From positions 55,943 through 119,942 of the forward strand of contig NZ_JAGGOZ010000113.1 of assembly GCF_018614075.1 (NCBI RefSeq): a DNA stretch of 64,000 bases, written 5' to 3'. Numbering within the stretch: position 1 is the stretch's first letter; every line of letters starts with the position of its first letter. The position numbers were made by a program, and so were the translations under genes. A model generated the notes under the pieces. It was not told where the DNA came from, searched no databases, and was given only the letters and a program-made list of their open reading frames with translations. This document shows positions 1 to 11,413 of this stretch, piece by piece. The stretch is from Streptomyces sp. ISL-94. GTDB lineage: Bacteria; Actinomycetota; Actinomycetes; Streptomycetales; Streptomycetaceae.

Positions 1-399
1 GAGGCAGGTCCAGTGCCGTCCGTAACTGGTGACGGCGACGCAACCTTGGCGTTGCAGGACATAGACCTTGTCGGACGGGCGGACCGCCAAGATCGCTGCA
101 CGGCACTGCTCGATGAGTCCCGGCCAGTCGTCCGCGCAGGCGATGCGTAGGTACTGGCCCCCTCGCGGGTGAGGGCTGATGCAGCCGTCGCCGAGATAGA
201 GACCGAGGAGGTAGGCGTAGGAGGCGGGGTCGCCCGGACCCGAACACGGGGCGAGTTCCATGCGGGGGAGCGGTGCGATGCGTACCTTCCAGGCACGGAT
301 GGCTGCCCGGGATATTCCTGTCTCCTTGCTGACCGAGTTGATGCTGCGGCCATTGCTCAGAAGTTCCAGGGTGCGCTTGCGCGTGTCCATGTCGTACAT
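1..399 (-). CDS. HTH / LAGLIDADG-like protein, 3' end outside window
   Basis: An open frame on the minus strand starts at ATG 399-397 and runs off the left edge, giving 133 visible residues. The first ~45 residues look like a small helix-turn-helix (NGRSINSVSKETGISRAAIR). Around residues 65-80 is YAYLLGLYLGDGCIS, which resembles a LAGLIDADG motif, followed by a stretch like the core of single-chain homing endonucleases. In actinobacteria such proteins are often annotated as regulators or endonucleases; whether this one cuts DNA cannot be judged because the second half is missing. A second in-frame ATG lies at 390-388, and no good ribosome binding site separates the two. The gene reads away from the adjacent tRNA in the same direction. 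Coding is supported by GC-rich third positions and the recognisable motifs. Confidence 0.7.
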   Translation of the reverse strand, partial: MYDMDTRKRTLELLSNGRSINSVSKETGISRAAIRAWKVRIAPLPRMELAPCSGPGDPASYAYLLGLYLGDGCISPHPRGGQYLRIACADDWPGLIEQCRAAILAVRPSDKVYVLQRQGCVAVTSYGRHWTCL

Positions 400-508
400 G
401 CGGTCGAAGCTGCCGCGCCAAATCCGGAAAGGTGGCGCATTTCGCTGCGCTTCGCCGAAAAGAGTGATGGCCACGCGAGGAACGCGTGACCATGGATTCC
501 AAGCAAAG

Positions 509-583
509 TGCCCCAGGTGGGATTCGAACCCACACTGTCCGCTGTTTGAGAGCGGCCTCTCTAACCAGTTGGAGTACTGGGGC
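509..583 (-). tRNA. tRNA with anticodon CAA (Leu by anticodon), short variable arm
   Basis: A full 75-nt cloverleaf can be folded on the minus strand. The acceptor stem is GCCCCAG with CTGGGGC plus discriminator A. The D arm has a 3-bp stem and an AACTGGTTA loop. The anticodon stem CCGCT/AGCGG closes the loop CTCAAAC, giving anticodon CAA, and the T arm is GTGGG-TTCGAAT-CCCAC. CCA is not encoded. CAA reads UUG (leucine), but the variable region is only five bases (ACAGT), whereas bacterial leucine tRNAs normally carry a long extra arm. Assignment to leucine therefore rests on the anticodon alone. It is not bldA, which has anticodon UAA. Confidence 0.85.
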
Positions 584-682
584 CTAAGAAACAAAGGCTC
601 GGGGGAGCCCTGTGCGAGACCACCTTACCGCAGCTAGGTAGGCTCAGGGGAGCTTGTTATGCCCCGCAAAGAGGAGCCACCC

Positions 683-1342
683 GTGACCGCCGAGCACGAG
701 TCGACGCCCATGCCCGACGCCGACCAGTCGCACGTTCCGCCGCTGACGACCCGTGTCGTCATCGCCGAGGACGAGGCGCTCATCCGTCTCGACCTGAAAG
801 AGATGCTCGAGGAGGAGGGGTACGCCGTCGTCGGTGAGGCCGGGGACGGGCAGACGGCCGTCGAGCTGGCGCGTGAGCACCGGCCCGACCTCGTCATCCT
901 CGACGTGAAGATGCCCGTTCTGGACGGGATCTCCGCGGCCGAGAAGATCGCGGAGGAGTCCATCGCGCCCGTGCTGATGCTCACCGCGTTCTCGCAGCGC
1001 GACCTGGTCGAGCGGGCGCGTGACGCCGGGGCCATGGCGTACCTCGTGAAGCCGTTCAGCAAGAGCGACGTCGTGCCCGCCATCGAGATGGCGGTCTCTC
1101 GTTTCGCGGAGCTGAAGGCGCTGGAGAAGGAGGTCGCCGACCTCTCGATGCGGCTGGAGACCCGCAAGCTGGTGGACCGGGCCAAGAGCATTCTGCAGAC
1201 CCAGTACGGGCTCAGTGAGCCGGCCGCGTTCCGTTGGATCCAGAAGACCTCCATGGACCGCCGTATGTCCATGCAGCAGGTTGCCGAGGCGGTCATCGAG
1301 GACGCCGAGGAGAAGAAGCAGCAGCAGGACGCCGCCAAGTAG
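683..1342 (+). CDS. pdtaR: ANTAR-domain response regulator (PdtaR-like)
   Basis: Cytoplasmic two-component response regulator with an RNA-binding output. Counting from the upstream ATG at 659, residues 33-150 form the receiver: acidic pocket IAEDEA, phosphoacceptor Asp82 in LVILDVKMPVLDG, and Lys131 in YLVKPF. Residues ~155-212 form a coiled coil and ANTAR domain (KLVDRAKSILQTQYGLSEP), which in this family binds paired hairpins to prevent premature transcription termination. Two starts are possible. GTG 683 is preferred because GAGGAG lies 6 nt upstream; ATG 659 has AGGGGAG at 646-652 and would add eight residues. The C-terminus is Lys/Gln rich. No histidine kinase gene is adjacent, as is usual for PdtaR, whose partner PdtaS is encoded elsewhere. 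It converges on livF across a shared terminator. Confidence 0.93.
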   Translation: MTAEHESTPMPDADQSHVPPLTTRVVIAEDEALIRLDLKEMLEEEGYAVVGEAGDGQTAVELAREHRPDLVILDVKMPVLDGISAAEKIAEESIAPVLMLTAFSQRDLVERARDAGAMAYLVKPFSKSDVVPAIEMAVSRFAELKALEKEVADLSMRLETRKLVDRAKSILQTQYGLSEPAAFRWIQKTSMDRRMSMQQVAEAVIEDAEEKKQQQDAAK

Positions 1343-1357
1343 GCGCCCAGGACATGC

Positions 1358-1395
1358 GTGAGGCCCGTCTCCCCCCGAGGGGAGACGGGCCTCAC
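1358..1395. terminator. bidirectional intrinsic terminator
   Basis: A perfect 17-bp inverted repeat (left arm 1358-1374, right arm 1379-1395) with a CCGA tetraloop lies between the convergent ANTAR regulator and livF genes. There is no long T tract, as is common in Streptomyces, but stem length and position argue for a terminator serving both strands. Confidence 0.85.
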
Positions 1396-1412
1396 GGCAT
1401 GCGGGGCGGGGG

Positions 1413-3150
<1,738 letters not shown>

Positions 3151-3154
<4 letters not shown>

Positions 3155-4881
3155 GCCCCCGCCTTGGCGGTGGCCAGGTCCGTGGGGGCCTGGTCAGCGG
3201 TGTCGTCGTGGTACTCGAGCTGCGCCCGCTTGTTGGCGATGAGGCCTTCGGGGCGGAAGCGCATGAGCAGGATGAGGGCGATGCCGAAGGCGAGGAGCTG
3301 GTAGTCCTGGAGGAAGGCCAGCTTCGCCGGGATCAGGAAGAGGAGTGCGGCGCCGAGGATGGGGCCGCGGATGGTGCCCATGCCGCCGAGGATGACGGCG
3401 GCGAGGAGGAACGCGGAGTTCGGCGGGACGGGGCCGGCGAAGACGTAGTTCTCGGGGACGACCGTGCTGTTGACGTGTGCCTGGACGGTGCCGGCGAGGC
3501 CGGCGAGGGTGGCGCCGAGGGCGAAGGCGATGAGCTTGACCTTGAAGCCGTTGATGCCCATGGCTTCGGCGGCGGTTTCGTCTTCGCGGATGGCGACCCA
3601 GGCGCGGCCGATGCGGCTGTTGCCGGCTCGGGCGAAGATCAGGACCACCAGGGCCATGACGAGCAGCATCAGGAAGTAGTAGTTGGCGTAGGCGCCGAGG
3701 ACGATGCCGCCGACGGTGTGGGACTCCCCGAAGTTCCACCCGAAGAGGTCGAGGTGGGGGATGTTGGGGATGCCGTTGGGGCCGTTGGTGATGTCCGGGC
3801 CGGAGTCGCCGTCGAGGTTGCCCATGGCGATGCGGAAGATTTCTCCGAAGCCGAGGGTGACGATGGCGAGGTAGTCGCCGCGCAGGCGGAGGGTGGGTGC
3901 GCCGATGACCACGCCGAAGATGAGCGAGGCGAGGGCGCCGACGATGACCGCTGCCCAGAAGGGGAGGTGGACGCCGAAGGCGGAGGCGGTGCTTCCGGAG
4001 ACCAGGGCGGCGGCGTAGGCGCCGACGCCGAGGAAGGCGACGTAGCCGAGGTCGAGGAGGCCGGCGAGGCCGACGACGACGTTGAGGCCGAGGGCGACGG
4101 TCGCGAAGATCAGGATGTTGACCGCGATGAGCGTGTAGGTGTCGCCGCTCTGCTGGATGAAGGGGAAGGCGATCGCGGCGGCAGCGGTTCCGATGAGGGT
4201 GACCTGGCGGTTGTTCGCGGTGATGGTGCTGAACCGGTCGAGGAGGCCGGACTTGAGCAGGGCGAAGGCCGCAAAGCCGATGATGATCAGGTAGGTGACG
4301 AAGAGCTGCGGTTCCTTGTCATCGGTGTCGATGCCGAAGGTGATGACGTAGAGGCCGAGGGCGAAGACGCCGGTGATGATGAGGATTTCGGCCCAGGAGG
4401 GCAGCTTCTTGGCCGGGGCGGCCTTGTGGCTGTCGTCGGGGAGCTTGTGCGCGGCGAGGGCCGGGATGAGCGAGCCGACGAGGGCGACGTAGGCGCCGGG
4501 CTCCAGGTGGACGACTCCGCCGAGGACCCAGGCGATCGCGATGACCGTGAACCAGGTGCCGGCGAGGGTGCCGAGGGAGAGGATCCACAGGGGCTTGCGG
4601 GCGCCGGTGGGGGTGAGCCAGCGCAGGCCCTTGACGCCGAGCGCGGAGAGCGCGTGGGCGGCGGTGAGGAGGGCAGCGACCAGGCTGAGGAACTGGATGG
4701 GCGCCGGGCTGCCGTAGTAGGTGAGGTCGCCGGGGAATTCGGCGGTCCACGTCCAGGCGAGGAAGGCGCTGACGACGGTGAGGAGGCTGCCGCCGATGAC
4801 CGCGTAGAGGAGTGCGGTGGGGGCGGCGGTGTCCTGCTTGGCGGGGGCGGTCTGCGGGGTGGTGGTGTTGGTGGTGGTCAT
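3151..4881 (-). CDS. livM: branched-chain amino acid ABC transporter permease LivM
   Basis: Membrane permease of the importer, 576 aa from ATG 4881. A Thr-rich lead is followed by about five predicted membrane segments in residues 25-250 that ordinary LivM proteins lack. The conserved LivM permease domain follows, with NVVVGLAGLLDLGYVAFLG, GAPTLRLRGDYLAIVTLGFGEI and the coupling region RIGRAWVAIREDETAAEAMGI. The last ~20 residues are a charged cytoplasmic tail. The frame stays open upstream into livH, but that part is a shadow of livH; the chosen ATG follows the livH stop by 5 nt. The livG start overlaps its stop. The extended N-terminus is common in actinobacterial LivM, and its purpose is not known. 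Confidence 0.93.
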
Positions 4882-4886
4882 GGTTC

Positions 4887-5819
4887 TCACGCCCGATCCG
4901 CGACGCGCTCGCCGAGCAGGCCTTGTGGCCGCACGAGGAGGACGACGATGAGGAGTACGAACGCCCAGACGTTGGACCAGGCTCCACCGCCGAGCTGCTG
5001 CATGCCGGGGATTTCTTCGATGTAGGCGATCGAGAGGGCCTCGGCGAGGCCGAGGACGACGCCGCCGACCATGGCGCCGTAGATGTTGCCGATGCCGCCG
5101 AGGACGGCCGCGGTGAAGGCCTTGAGGCCGAGGATGAAGCCCATCTCGAAGTTGATCTGGCCCTTGTCGAGGCCGTAGGCGACGGCGGCGACGGCGGCGA
5201 ACGCGGCACCGATGGCGAAGGCCATGACGATGATGCGGTCGGTGTTGATGCCCATCAGCTTCGCGGTGTCGGGGTCCTGCGCGGTGGCCTGCATGGCGCG
5301 GCCGCTGCGGCTCTTGGAGACGAAGACGCCGAGGGCGAGCATGCACAGCGGGGCGAGGATGAGGACGAAGGCGTCCGCGCGCTGGATCGCGAGGCTGTCG
5401 GTGATCTTGAAGGCTGCTCCCTTGAACTCGGGGAAGCTGACTGCCTTCTTGGCGTCCGGGTAGAACTGCCAGACGAGCTGCTGGAGCGCGATCGAGAGGC
5501 CGATTGCGGTGATGAGCGGGGCGAGCCGGGGGGCGCTGCGCAGGGGGCGGTAGGCGAAGCGTTCGGCTGCGGTGGCGACGAGGACGGAGGCGAGTGCGCC
5601 TCCGACGATCATGACGGGTATCGCGATCAGCAGGGAGGTGCCGGTCGGGAGGATGGCGTAGGCGGTGAGCGCGCCGAAGCCGCCGATCATGAAGATCTCG
5701 CCGTGGGCGAAGTTGATGAGCTGGACGATGCCGTAGACCATGGTGTACCCGATGGCGATGAGGCCGTAAAGGGCACCGAGGGCAAGGCCGTTGGCCAGCT
5801 GTTGCGGCAGTTCGTGCAC
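4887..5819 (-). CDS. livH: branched-chain amino acid ABC transporter permease LivH
   Basis: Inner-membrane permease that pairs with LivM, 310 aa. The N-terminus LANGLALGALYGLIAIGYTMVYGIV and the following INFAHGEIFMIGG are the signature LivH opening. The coupling loop SRSGRAMQATAQDPDTAKLMGI contacts the ATPases in this family. Eight or so hydrophobic segments cover the length. It is the first gene of the tightly packed livHMGF block and is separated from livK by 143 bp containing a strong hairpin, so its expression may be set partly by read-through from livK. Confidence 0.95.
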   Translation of the reverse strand: MHELPQQLANGLALGALYGLIAIGYTMVYGIVQLINFAHGEIFMIGGFGALTAYAILPTGTSLLIAIPVMIVGGALASVLVATAAERFAYRPLRSAPRLAPLITAIGLSIALQQLVWQFYPDAKKAVSFPEFKGAAFKITDSLAIQRADAFVLILAPLCMLALGVFVSKSRSGRAMQATAQDPDTAKLMGINTDRIIVMAFAIGAAFAAVAAVAYGLDKGQINFEMGFILGLKAFTAAVLGGIGNIYGAMVGGVVLGLAEALSIAYIEEIPGMQQLGGGAWSNVWAFVLLIVVLLVRPQGLLGERVADRA

Positions 5820-5853
5820 CGCAGGGCCTCCGATGAGCGTGTCGGATAAGACT

Positions 5854-5886
5854 CCGCGCGAGGGCGCTGTTTGCGCCCTCGCGCGG
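5854..5886 (-). terminator. hairpin between livK and livH (partial terminator or stability element)
   Basis: A perfect 14-bp inverted repeat (arms 5854-5867 and 5873-5886, 5-nt loop) lies between livK and livHMGF. Such hairpins after a binding-protein gene often reduce downstream transcription or protect the upstream mRNA so that binding protein exceeds permease. A second, imperfect GC-rich palindrome sits at about 5908-5937. Confidence 0.7.
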
Positions 5887-5962
5887 CTGGTTCTTTTGTT
5901 GCGGGTCAGGCCGTTCGGTCGGACGGACCGGCCTGGTGGTGCGGGACTACGGGACTACGGGA

Positions 5963-7195
5963 TTACTGGTTGAACGTGTCGCTCTTGACGTCGATCCACT
6001 TGCCGCCCTCGACCTTGTAGACCGTGAGCTGCTTGTTGGTGGTGTCGCCGTACTGGTCGAAGGCGACCTTGCCGGTCACGCCTTCGAAGGAGACCTTGCC
6101 GAGGGCCTCGACGACAGCGGCGCGGCCGTTGTCGGGGAGCTTGCCGCCGTTGGCGGCGGCGACGGCCTTGACGGCCTGGATGACGGCCCAGCCGGCGTCG
6201 TAGGAGTAGCCACCGTAGGCGGCGTACGGGTCCTTGTAGCCGGCGGCCTTGTAGTCCTCGATGAACTGCTTGGCCGTCGGGAGCTTCTCGACCGGGTAGC
6301 CGATGGAGGTGGAGAGGTCGCCCTCGTTGGCCTCACCGGAGGCGCTGATGAACGCCGGGTCCTGGATGCCGTCGCCGCCCATGAGCGGGATGTTGGCGCC
6401 GGTCTTCTTGATCTGGTCGGCGAGGAGGCCGCCCTCGGGGTACTGGCCGCCGAAGTAGACGGAGTCGGCGCCGGAGCTCTTGACCTTGTCGGCGGTGGAG
6501 GAGAAGTCGGTCTCCTTCACGGTGACGTGGTCGGTGCCGACGACCTCGCCGCCGAGCTTCTTGAACTCCTCGGAGAAGATCGCGGCCAGGCCGGCGCCGT
6601 AGGTCTGCTTGTCGTCGACGACGAAGACCTTCTTCTTGCCGGCGTCCTTGAAGAGGTACTGGGCGGCGAACTTGCCCTGGACCACGTCGGTGGCGGCGGT
6701 GCGGAAGTAGCTGTCGAAGGGGCGCTTGAACTCGCCCTTGCCCCAGTTGTCGCCCTGGCTGAGCGAGGGGTTGGTGTTGGCGGGCGAGACCTGGGCCAGC
6801 TTGGCGGAGGCGAAGACGCCCTGCATCTGCTGGGCGACGCCGGAGTTCAGCGGGCCGACGACGCCGATGACGTCTTTGTTGCCGACGAGCTTGGTGGCGT
6901 TGGCCTGGCCGGAGGCGGGGACCGCCTGGTCGTCGAGGGCCTCGACCTTGAACTCTATGCCGGGGACTTCGTTGTTCTTGTTGGCCGTCTTGGCCGCGAG
7001 GTCCACGGAGTTCTTGATGCCCTGGCCGAGCGCGGAGAGCGAGCCGGTGAGGGGGGCGTCCACGCCGATGACCACGACGGTCTTCTTGCCGCCGCCGTTG
7101 TCCTTGGATTCTCCGTCGCGCGATCCGCAAGCGGTGAGGGTCAGTGCTCCCGTGGTGATCACGGTGGTGAGGACGAGCAAAGAACGGTGTCGCAC
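5963..7195 (-). CDS. livK: branched-chain amino acid-binding lipoprotein LivK
   Basis: Extracytoplasmic substrate-binding protein of the importer, 410 aa. GTG 7195 is chosen because GAAAGGAAG lies just upstream and the product begins with a textbook lipoprotein signal: basic MRHRS, a hydrophobic stretch and lipobox LTAC with Cys23. The mature part starts with a Ser/Asp/Gly linker and then VVIGVDAPLTGSLSALGQGI, typical of periplasmic-binding type I proteins. Family motifs VIGVVGPLNSGVA, VSPANTNPSLS and GYSYDAGWAVIQAV follow. The 3' end carries three near-identical copies of CGGGACTA at 5942-5965, running into the stop codon. It is the promoter-proximal gene of the liv cluster. Confidence 0.95.
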   Translation of the reverse strand: MRHRSLLVLTTVITTGALTLTACGSRDGESKDNGGGKKTVVVIGVDAPLTGSLSALGQGIKNSVDLAAKTANKNNEVPGIEFKVEALDDQAVPASGQANATKLVGNKDVIGVVGPLNSGVAQQMQGVFASAKLAQVSPANTNPSLSQGDNWGKGEFKRPFDSYFRTAATDVVQGKFAAQYLFKDAGKKKVFVVDDKQTYGAGLAAIFSEEFKKLGGEVVGTDHVTVKETDFSSTADKVKSSGADSVYFGGQYPEGGLLADQIKKTGANIPLMGGDGIQDPAFISASGEANEGDLSTSIGYPVEKLPTAKQFIEDYKAAGYKDPYAAYGGYSYDAGWAVIQAVKAVAAANGGKLPDNGRAAVVEALGKVSFEGVTGKVAFDQYGDTTNKQLTVYKVEGGKWIDVKSDTFNQ

Positions 7196-7737
7196 GATTC
7201 TTCCTTTCCCTGGCGCGGCGCTCTCTGTCGAGGTGCCGGTAGGTCGCCGGGCCGCACTGGGAGGTCCACGGCCGTGCTGAGTCGCGCACATCGGCGCGGT
7301 GACTGGCCGTGACTCTAGGCCCGAGGTGGCGAACACGGGGAGCGGGGAAAGGATGATGTGACGCTCTTGTTATGCCAAAGGCAAGAATGTGTGGCGGGAG
7401 TGTGGACAGAACGGACATTTCGTGACGACGGGGAATGTCCGCATGGTGAGAAACACCTGCTCCCCTAAGGGGCTTGAGGCCTCCATGCACCTGTCTTTGA
7501 TCAAATTCGGCCGAAAGTGGCAGTGCGTGGCCGAAAGATTCCACGGGGTGGCCATTCCCAGGGGAATAGGGGCATTCGATCCGGCCTTTCCATTACGCTG
7601 GGTGATGGAAGAGGGCGCTTTACCTCACCGGGATGGATCTTGCTTCCCTGGTCAAAAGGGCCTGCCACCTGCGGTTGGGTCGTACGGGGTACGTGCCCGG
7701 AAGCCGGACAGCGCACCCGGGAATCCGGTGACCGGGG
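7196..7737. other. intergenic region upstream of livK
   Basis: No convincing gene is seen in these 542 bases. They hold the 5' leader and presumably the promoter of livK (minus strand) and the 3' flank of the lipoprotein gene. Base composition is lower in GC near 7370-7590 than in the surroundings, as expected of regulatory DNA. A short palindrome ATTCCCAGGGGAAT lies near 7554-7567. I could not pick out a convincing -35/-10 pair. Confidence 0.5.
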
Positions 7738-8139
7738 TCACTTCGGGGGCCGCCAGTTCTCGGAGCTCCAAGTCGCCCCGTTCTGCTCCGCGCAGCGCTG
7801 GGCCACGAACCGGTCGATGAGCTCAAGTGCCTTGTCGCGTCCGGAAGTTCGCTCCTCGGCGCGGCCGGCGGCGACCGCGTCCTCGTGGATCGCGTACTGC
7901 TCGTTGGAAAGCCCCTTCTGCTCCCAGTCCAGCCCGGACCATTTGGTGCCCATGAGGGTCTCCTTGGCCCAGTAGGACACCAGGCTGGTGCAGATCTGGG
8001 CGGGGGAGGAGGGGCTGGGGGCGGGGCTCTCGGTAGAGGCCGTTTGCCGTGGGGCGGAAGGTGAGCATCCGGTCAGGGCGAGCGCCGCGAGGAGGGTGGA
8101 GGCGGCGTACCGGACCGTGGAACGTGACGGGGTCCCCAT
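7738..8139 (-). CDS. small lipoprotein of unknown function
   Basis: 133 aa from ATG 8139. The N-terminus has Arg residues, a hydrophobic core and lipobox LTGC (Cys25), then a Ser/Pro-rich linker, so the protein is probably anchored on the outer face of the membrane. The mature domain (SLVSYWAKETLMG, RDKALELIDRFVAQRCAEQNG) is not one I can name. The start is supported by a -10 like hexamer TACCTT at 8151-8146 on the minus strand, 6 nt before the ATG, with no ribosome binding site, suggesting a leaderless transcript. It lies alone between livK and the thioesterase, all on the same strand. Confidence 0.75.
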   Translation of the reverse strand: MGTPSRSTVRYAASTLLAALALTGCSPSAPRQTASTESPAPSPSSPAQICTSLVSYWAKETLMGTKWSGLDWEQKGLSNEQYAIHEDAVAAGRAEERTSGRDKALELIDRFVAQRCAEQNGATWSSENWRPPK

Positions 8140-8501
8140 GAGGGGAAGGTAGGCGGTCACGATCGGTGACACAACAGCTGCGGACGCGGGCGGTGCGGAC
8201 TGGCGGATTCCGGGCGGGTGCGGCCGGGGCGGGGCGCAGACCGGTCGGAGGCGCGGGCCGAGCGCCCGCCCGGTCACGGCCCGGCAGCCGTGCCGGGGCC
8301 GGAACGGCCGCAGGCCCGGACGCCCGCCGGGTGGGGCGGGGGGTACGGGCCTGCGGGGCAGTGCGGGGTGGAGCGGGGTCCGCGCCGGCCGTGGTCAGGC
8401 CCCGGCGAAACGCCGGCCGGGGCCGGGCCCGGGGCAGGGCGTCGGCCGGGGTGGCGCCTGGGCAGCGCGTCGGCCGAGGTCAGGCTCCGGCTCGGCCGGG
8501 G
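8140..8501. other. very GC-rich intergenic region with short direct repeats
   Basis: No gene is apparent. The stretch from about 8380 contains the direct repeat GGTCAGGCTCCGGC twice (8479-8492 and 8500-8513; the second copy forms the 3' end of the thioesterase gene) and two copies of GCGTCGGCCG. A bulged hairpin built on GCCCCGGCG (8396-8425) may end thioesterase transcription. Confidence 0.5.
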
Positions 8502-8984
8502 TCAGGCTCCGGCGGGGCCCTCGGCGGCCGGGCCGGCGTCGCGCAGCAGGCAGGTCAGGCGGGCGGTGCAGACGCGGCGCTCCTGCTCGTCGCTGATGAC
8601 GACTTCGTAGGTGGCGGTGGAGCGGCCCCGGTGCACGGGGGTGGCGACGCCGGTGACCAGGCCGGAGCGGGCGCCCCGGTGGTGGGTGCAGTTCAGGTCC
8701 ACGCCGACGGCGATCTTGTTGATGCCGCCGTGCATCATCGCGCCGACCGAGCCGAGGGTTTCGGCCAGCACGGCGGAGGCCCCGCCGTGCAGCAGCCCGT
8801 ACGGCTGGGTGTTGCCCTCGACCGGCATCGTGGCCACGACCCGCTCGGCCGAGGCCTCCAGGACCTGTATGTCCATCCGCTGGCCCAGGGCGCCCGCCGA
8901 GAACAGGGCGGGCAGGTCCAGGCCCAGCGCCGCGTACTCGTCGAGTACCTCCTGCGGGAACTTCACTGCGTGCTGCTCGCCCAT
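8502..8984 (-). CDS. PaaI-family hotdog thioesterase
   Basis: 160 aa, single hotdog domain. The motif GLLHGGASAVLAETLGSVGA around residues 70-90 is the conserved helix and catalytic region of PaaI/YbgC-type acyl-CoA thioesterases, and VDLNCTHHRGARSG is the matching core strand region. Members hydrolyse acyl- or aryl-CoA in the cytoplasm; the substrate here is not evident. ATG 8984 is preceded by GGAG with an 8-nt spacer. The C-terminus PAAEGPAGA is low complexity and is encoded by a locally duplicated sequence. It lies 53 bp downstream of the YdeP-like gene on the same strand and could share its transcript. Confidence 0.88.
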   Translation of the reverse strand: MGEQHAVKFPQEVLDEYAALGLDLPALFSAGALGQRMDIQVLEASAERVVATMPVEGNTQPYGLLHGGASAVLAETLGSVGAMMHGGINKIAVGVDLNCTHHRGARSGLVTGVATPVHRGRSTATYEVVISDEQERRVCTARLTCLLRDAGPAAEGPAGA

Positions 8985-9037
8985 GGGCCGGCTCCGTTCG
9001 TCAACGCTCGTTAACCATTGTGTCCTGGGTCGTTCTA

Positions 9038-11308
<2,271 letters not shown>

Positions 11309-11383
11309 GTCGCTCCCCTTTGAGCAGTCTTCGCGTACACATCCGATCCTTGCACGCTCCACCGACATCGCCGACTGCCGGAA

Positions 11384-11406
11384 TTGTCAGCGGGGGCGCC
11401 TAGGAT
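11384..11406 (+). promoter_or_regulatory. RecA-NDp/PafBC-type promoter of polA
   Basis: TTGTCAGCG (11384-11392), eight bases, then TAGGAT (11401-11406). This matches the actinobacterial DNA-damage promoter TTGTCRGTG-N8-TAnnnT with one mismatch. The -10 ends 7 nt before GTG 11414, so the transcript is probably leaderless. Confidence 0.75.
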
Positions 11407-11413
11407 CGGGGGC

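Noticed and set aside
509..583. bldA (tRNA-Leu for UUA)
   Set aside because: The anticodon loop reads CAA, not UAA.
260..637. Plus-strand ORF reading WDSNPHCPLFESG
   Set aside because: It is the well-known artefact of translating across a tRNA on the opposite strand; the real features are the tRNA at 509-583 and the minus-strand gene at 1-399.
1358..1395. ANTAR target hairpin pair
   Set aside because: ANTAR targets are paired short stem-loops with hexanucleotide loops; this is a single 17-bp stem with a 4-nt loop at a convergent gene end, so a terminator.
7389..7975. Plus-strand ORFs opposite the livK upstream region and the lipoprotein gene
   Set aside because: No ribosome binding site, no recognisable motif and atypical composition; the lipoprotein gene on the minus strand explains part of the region.
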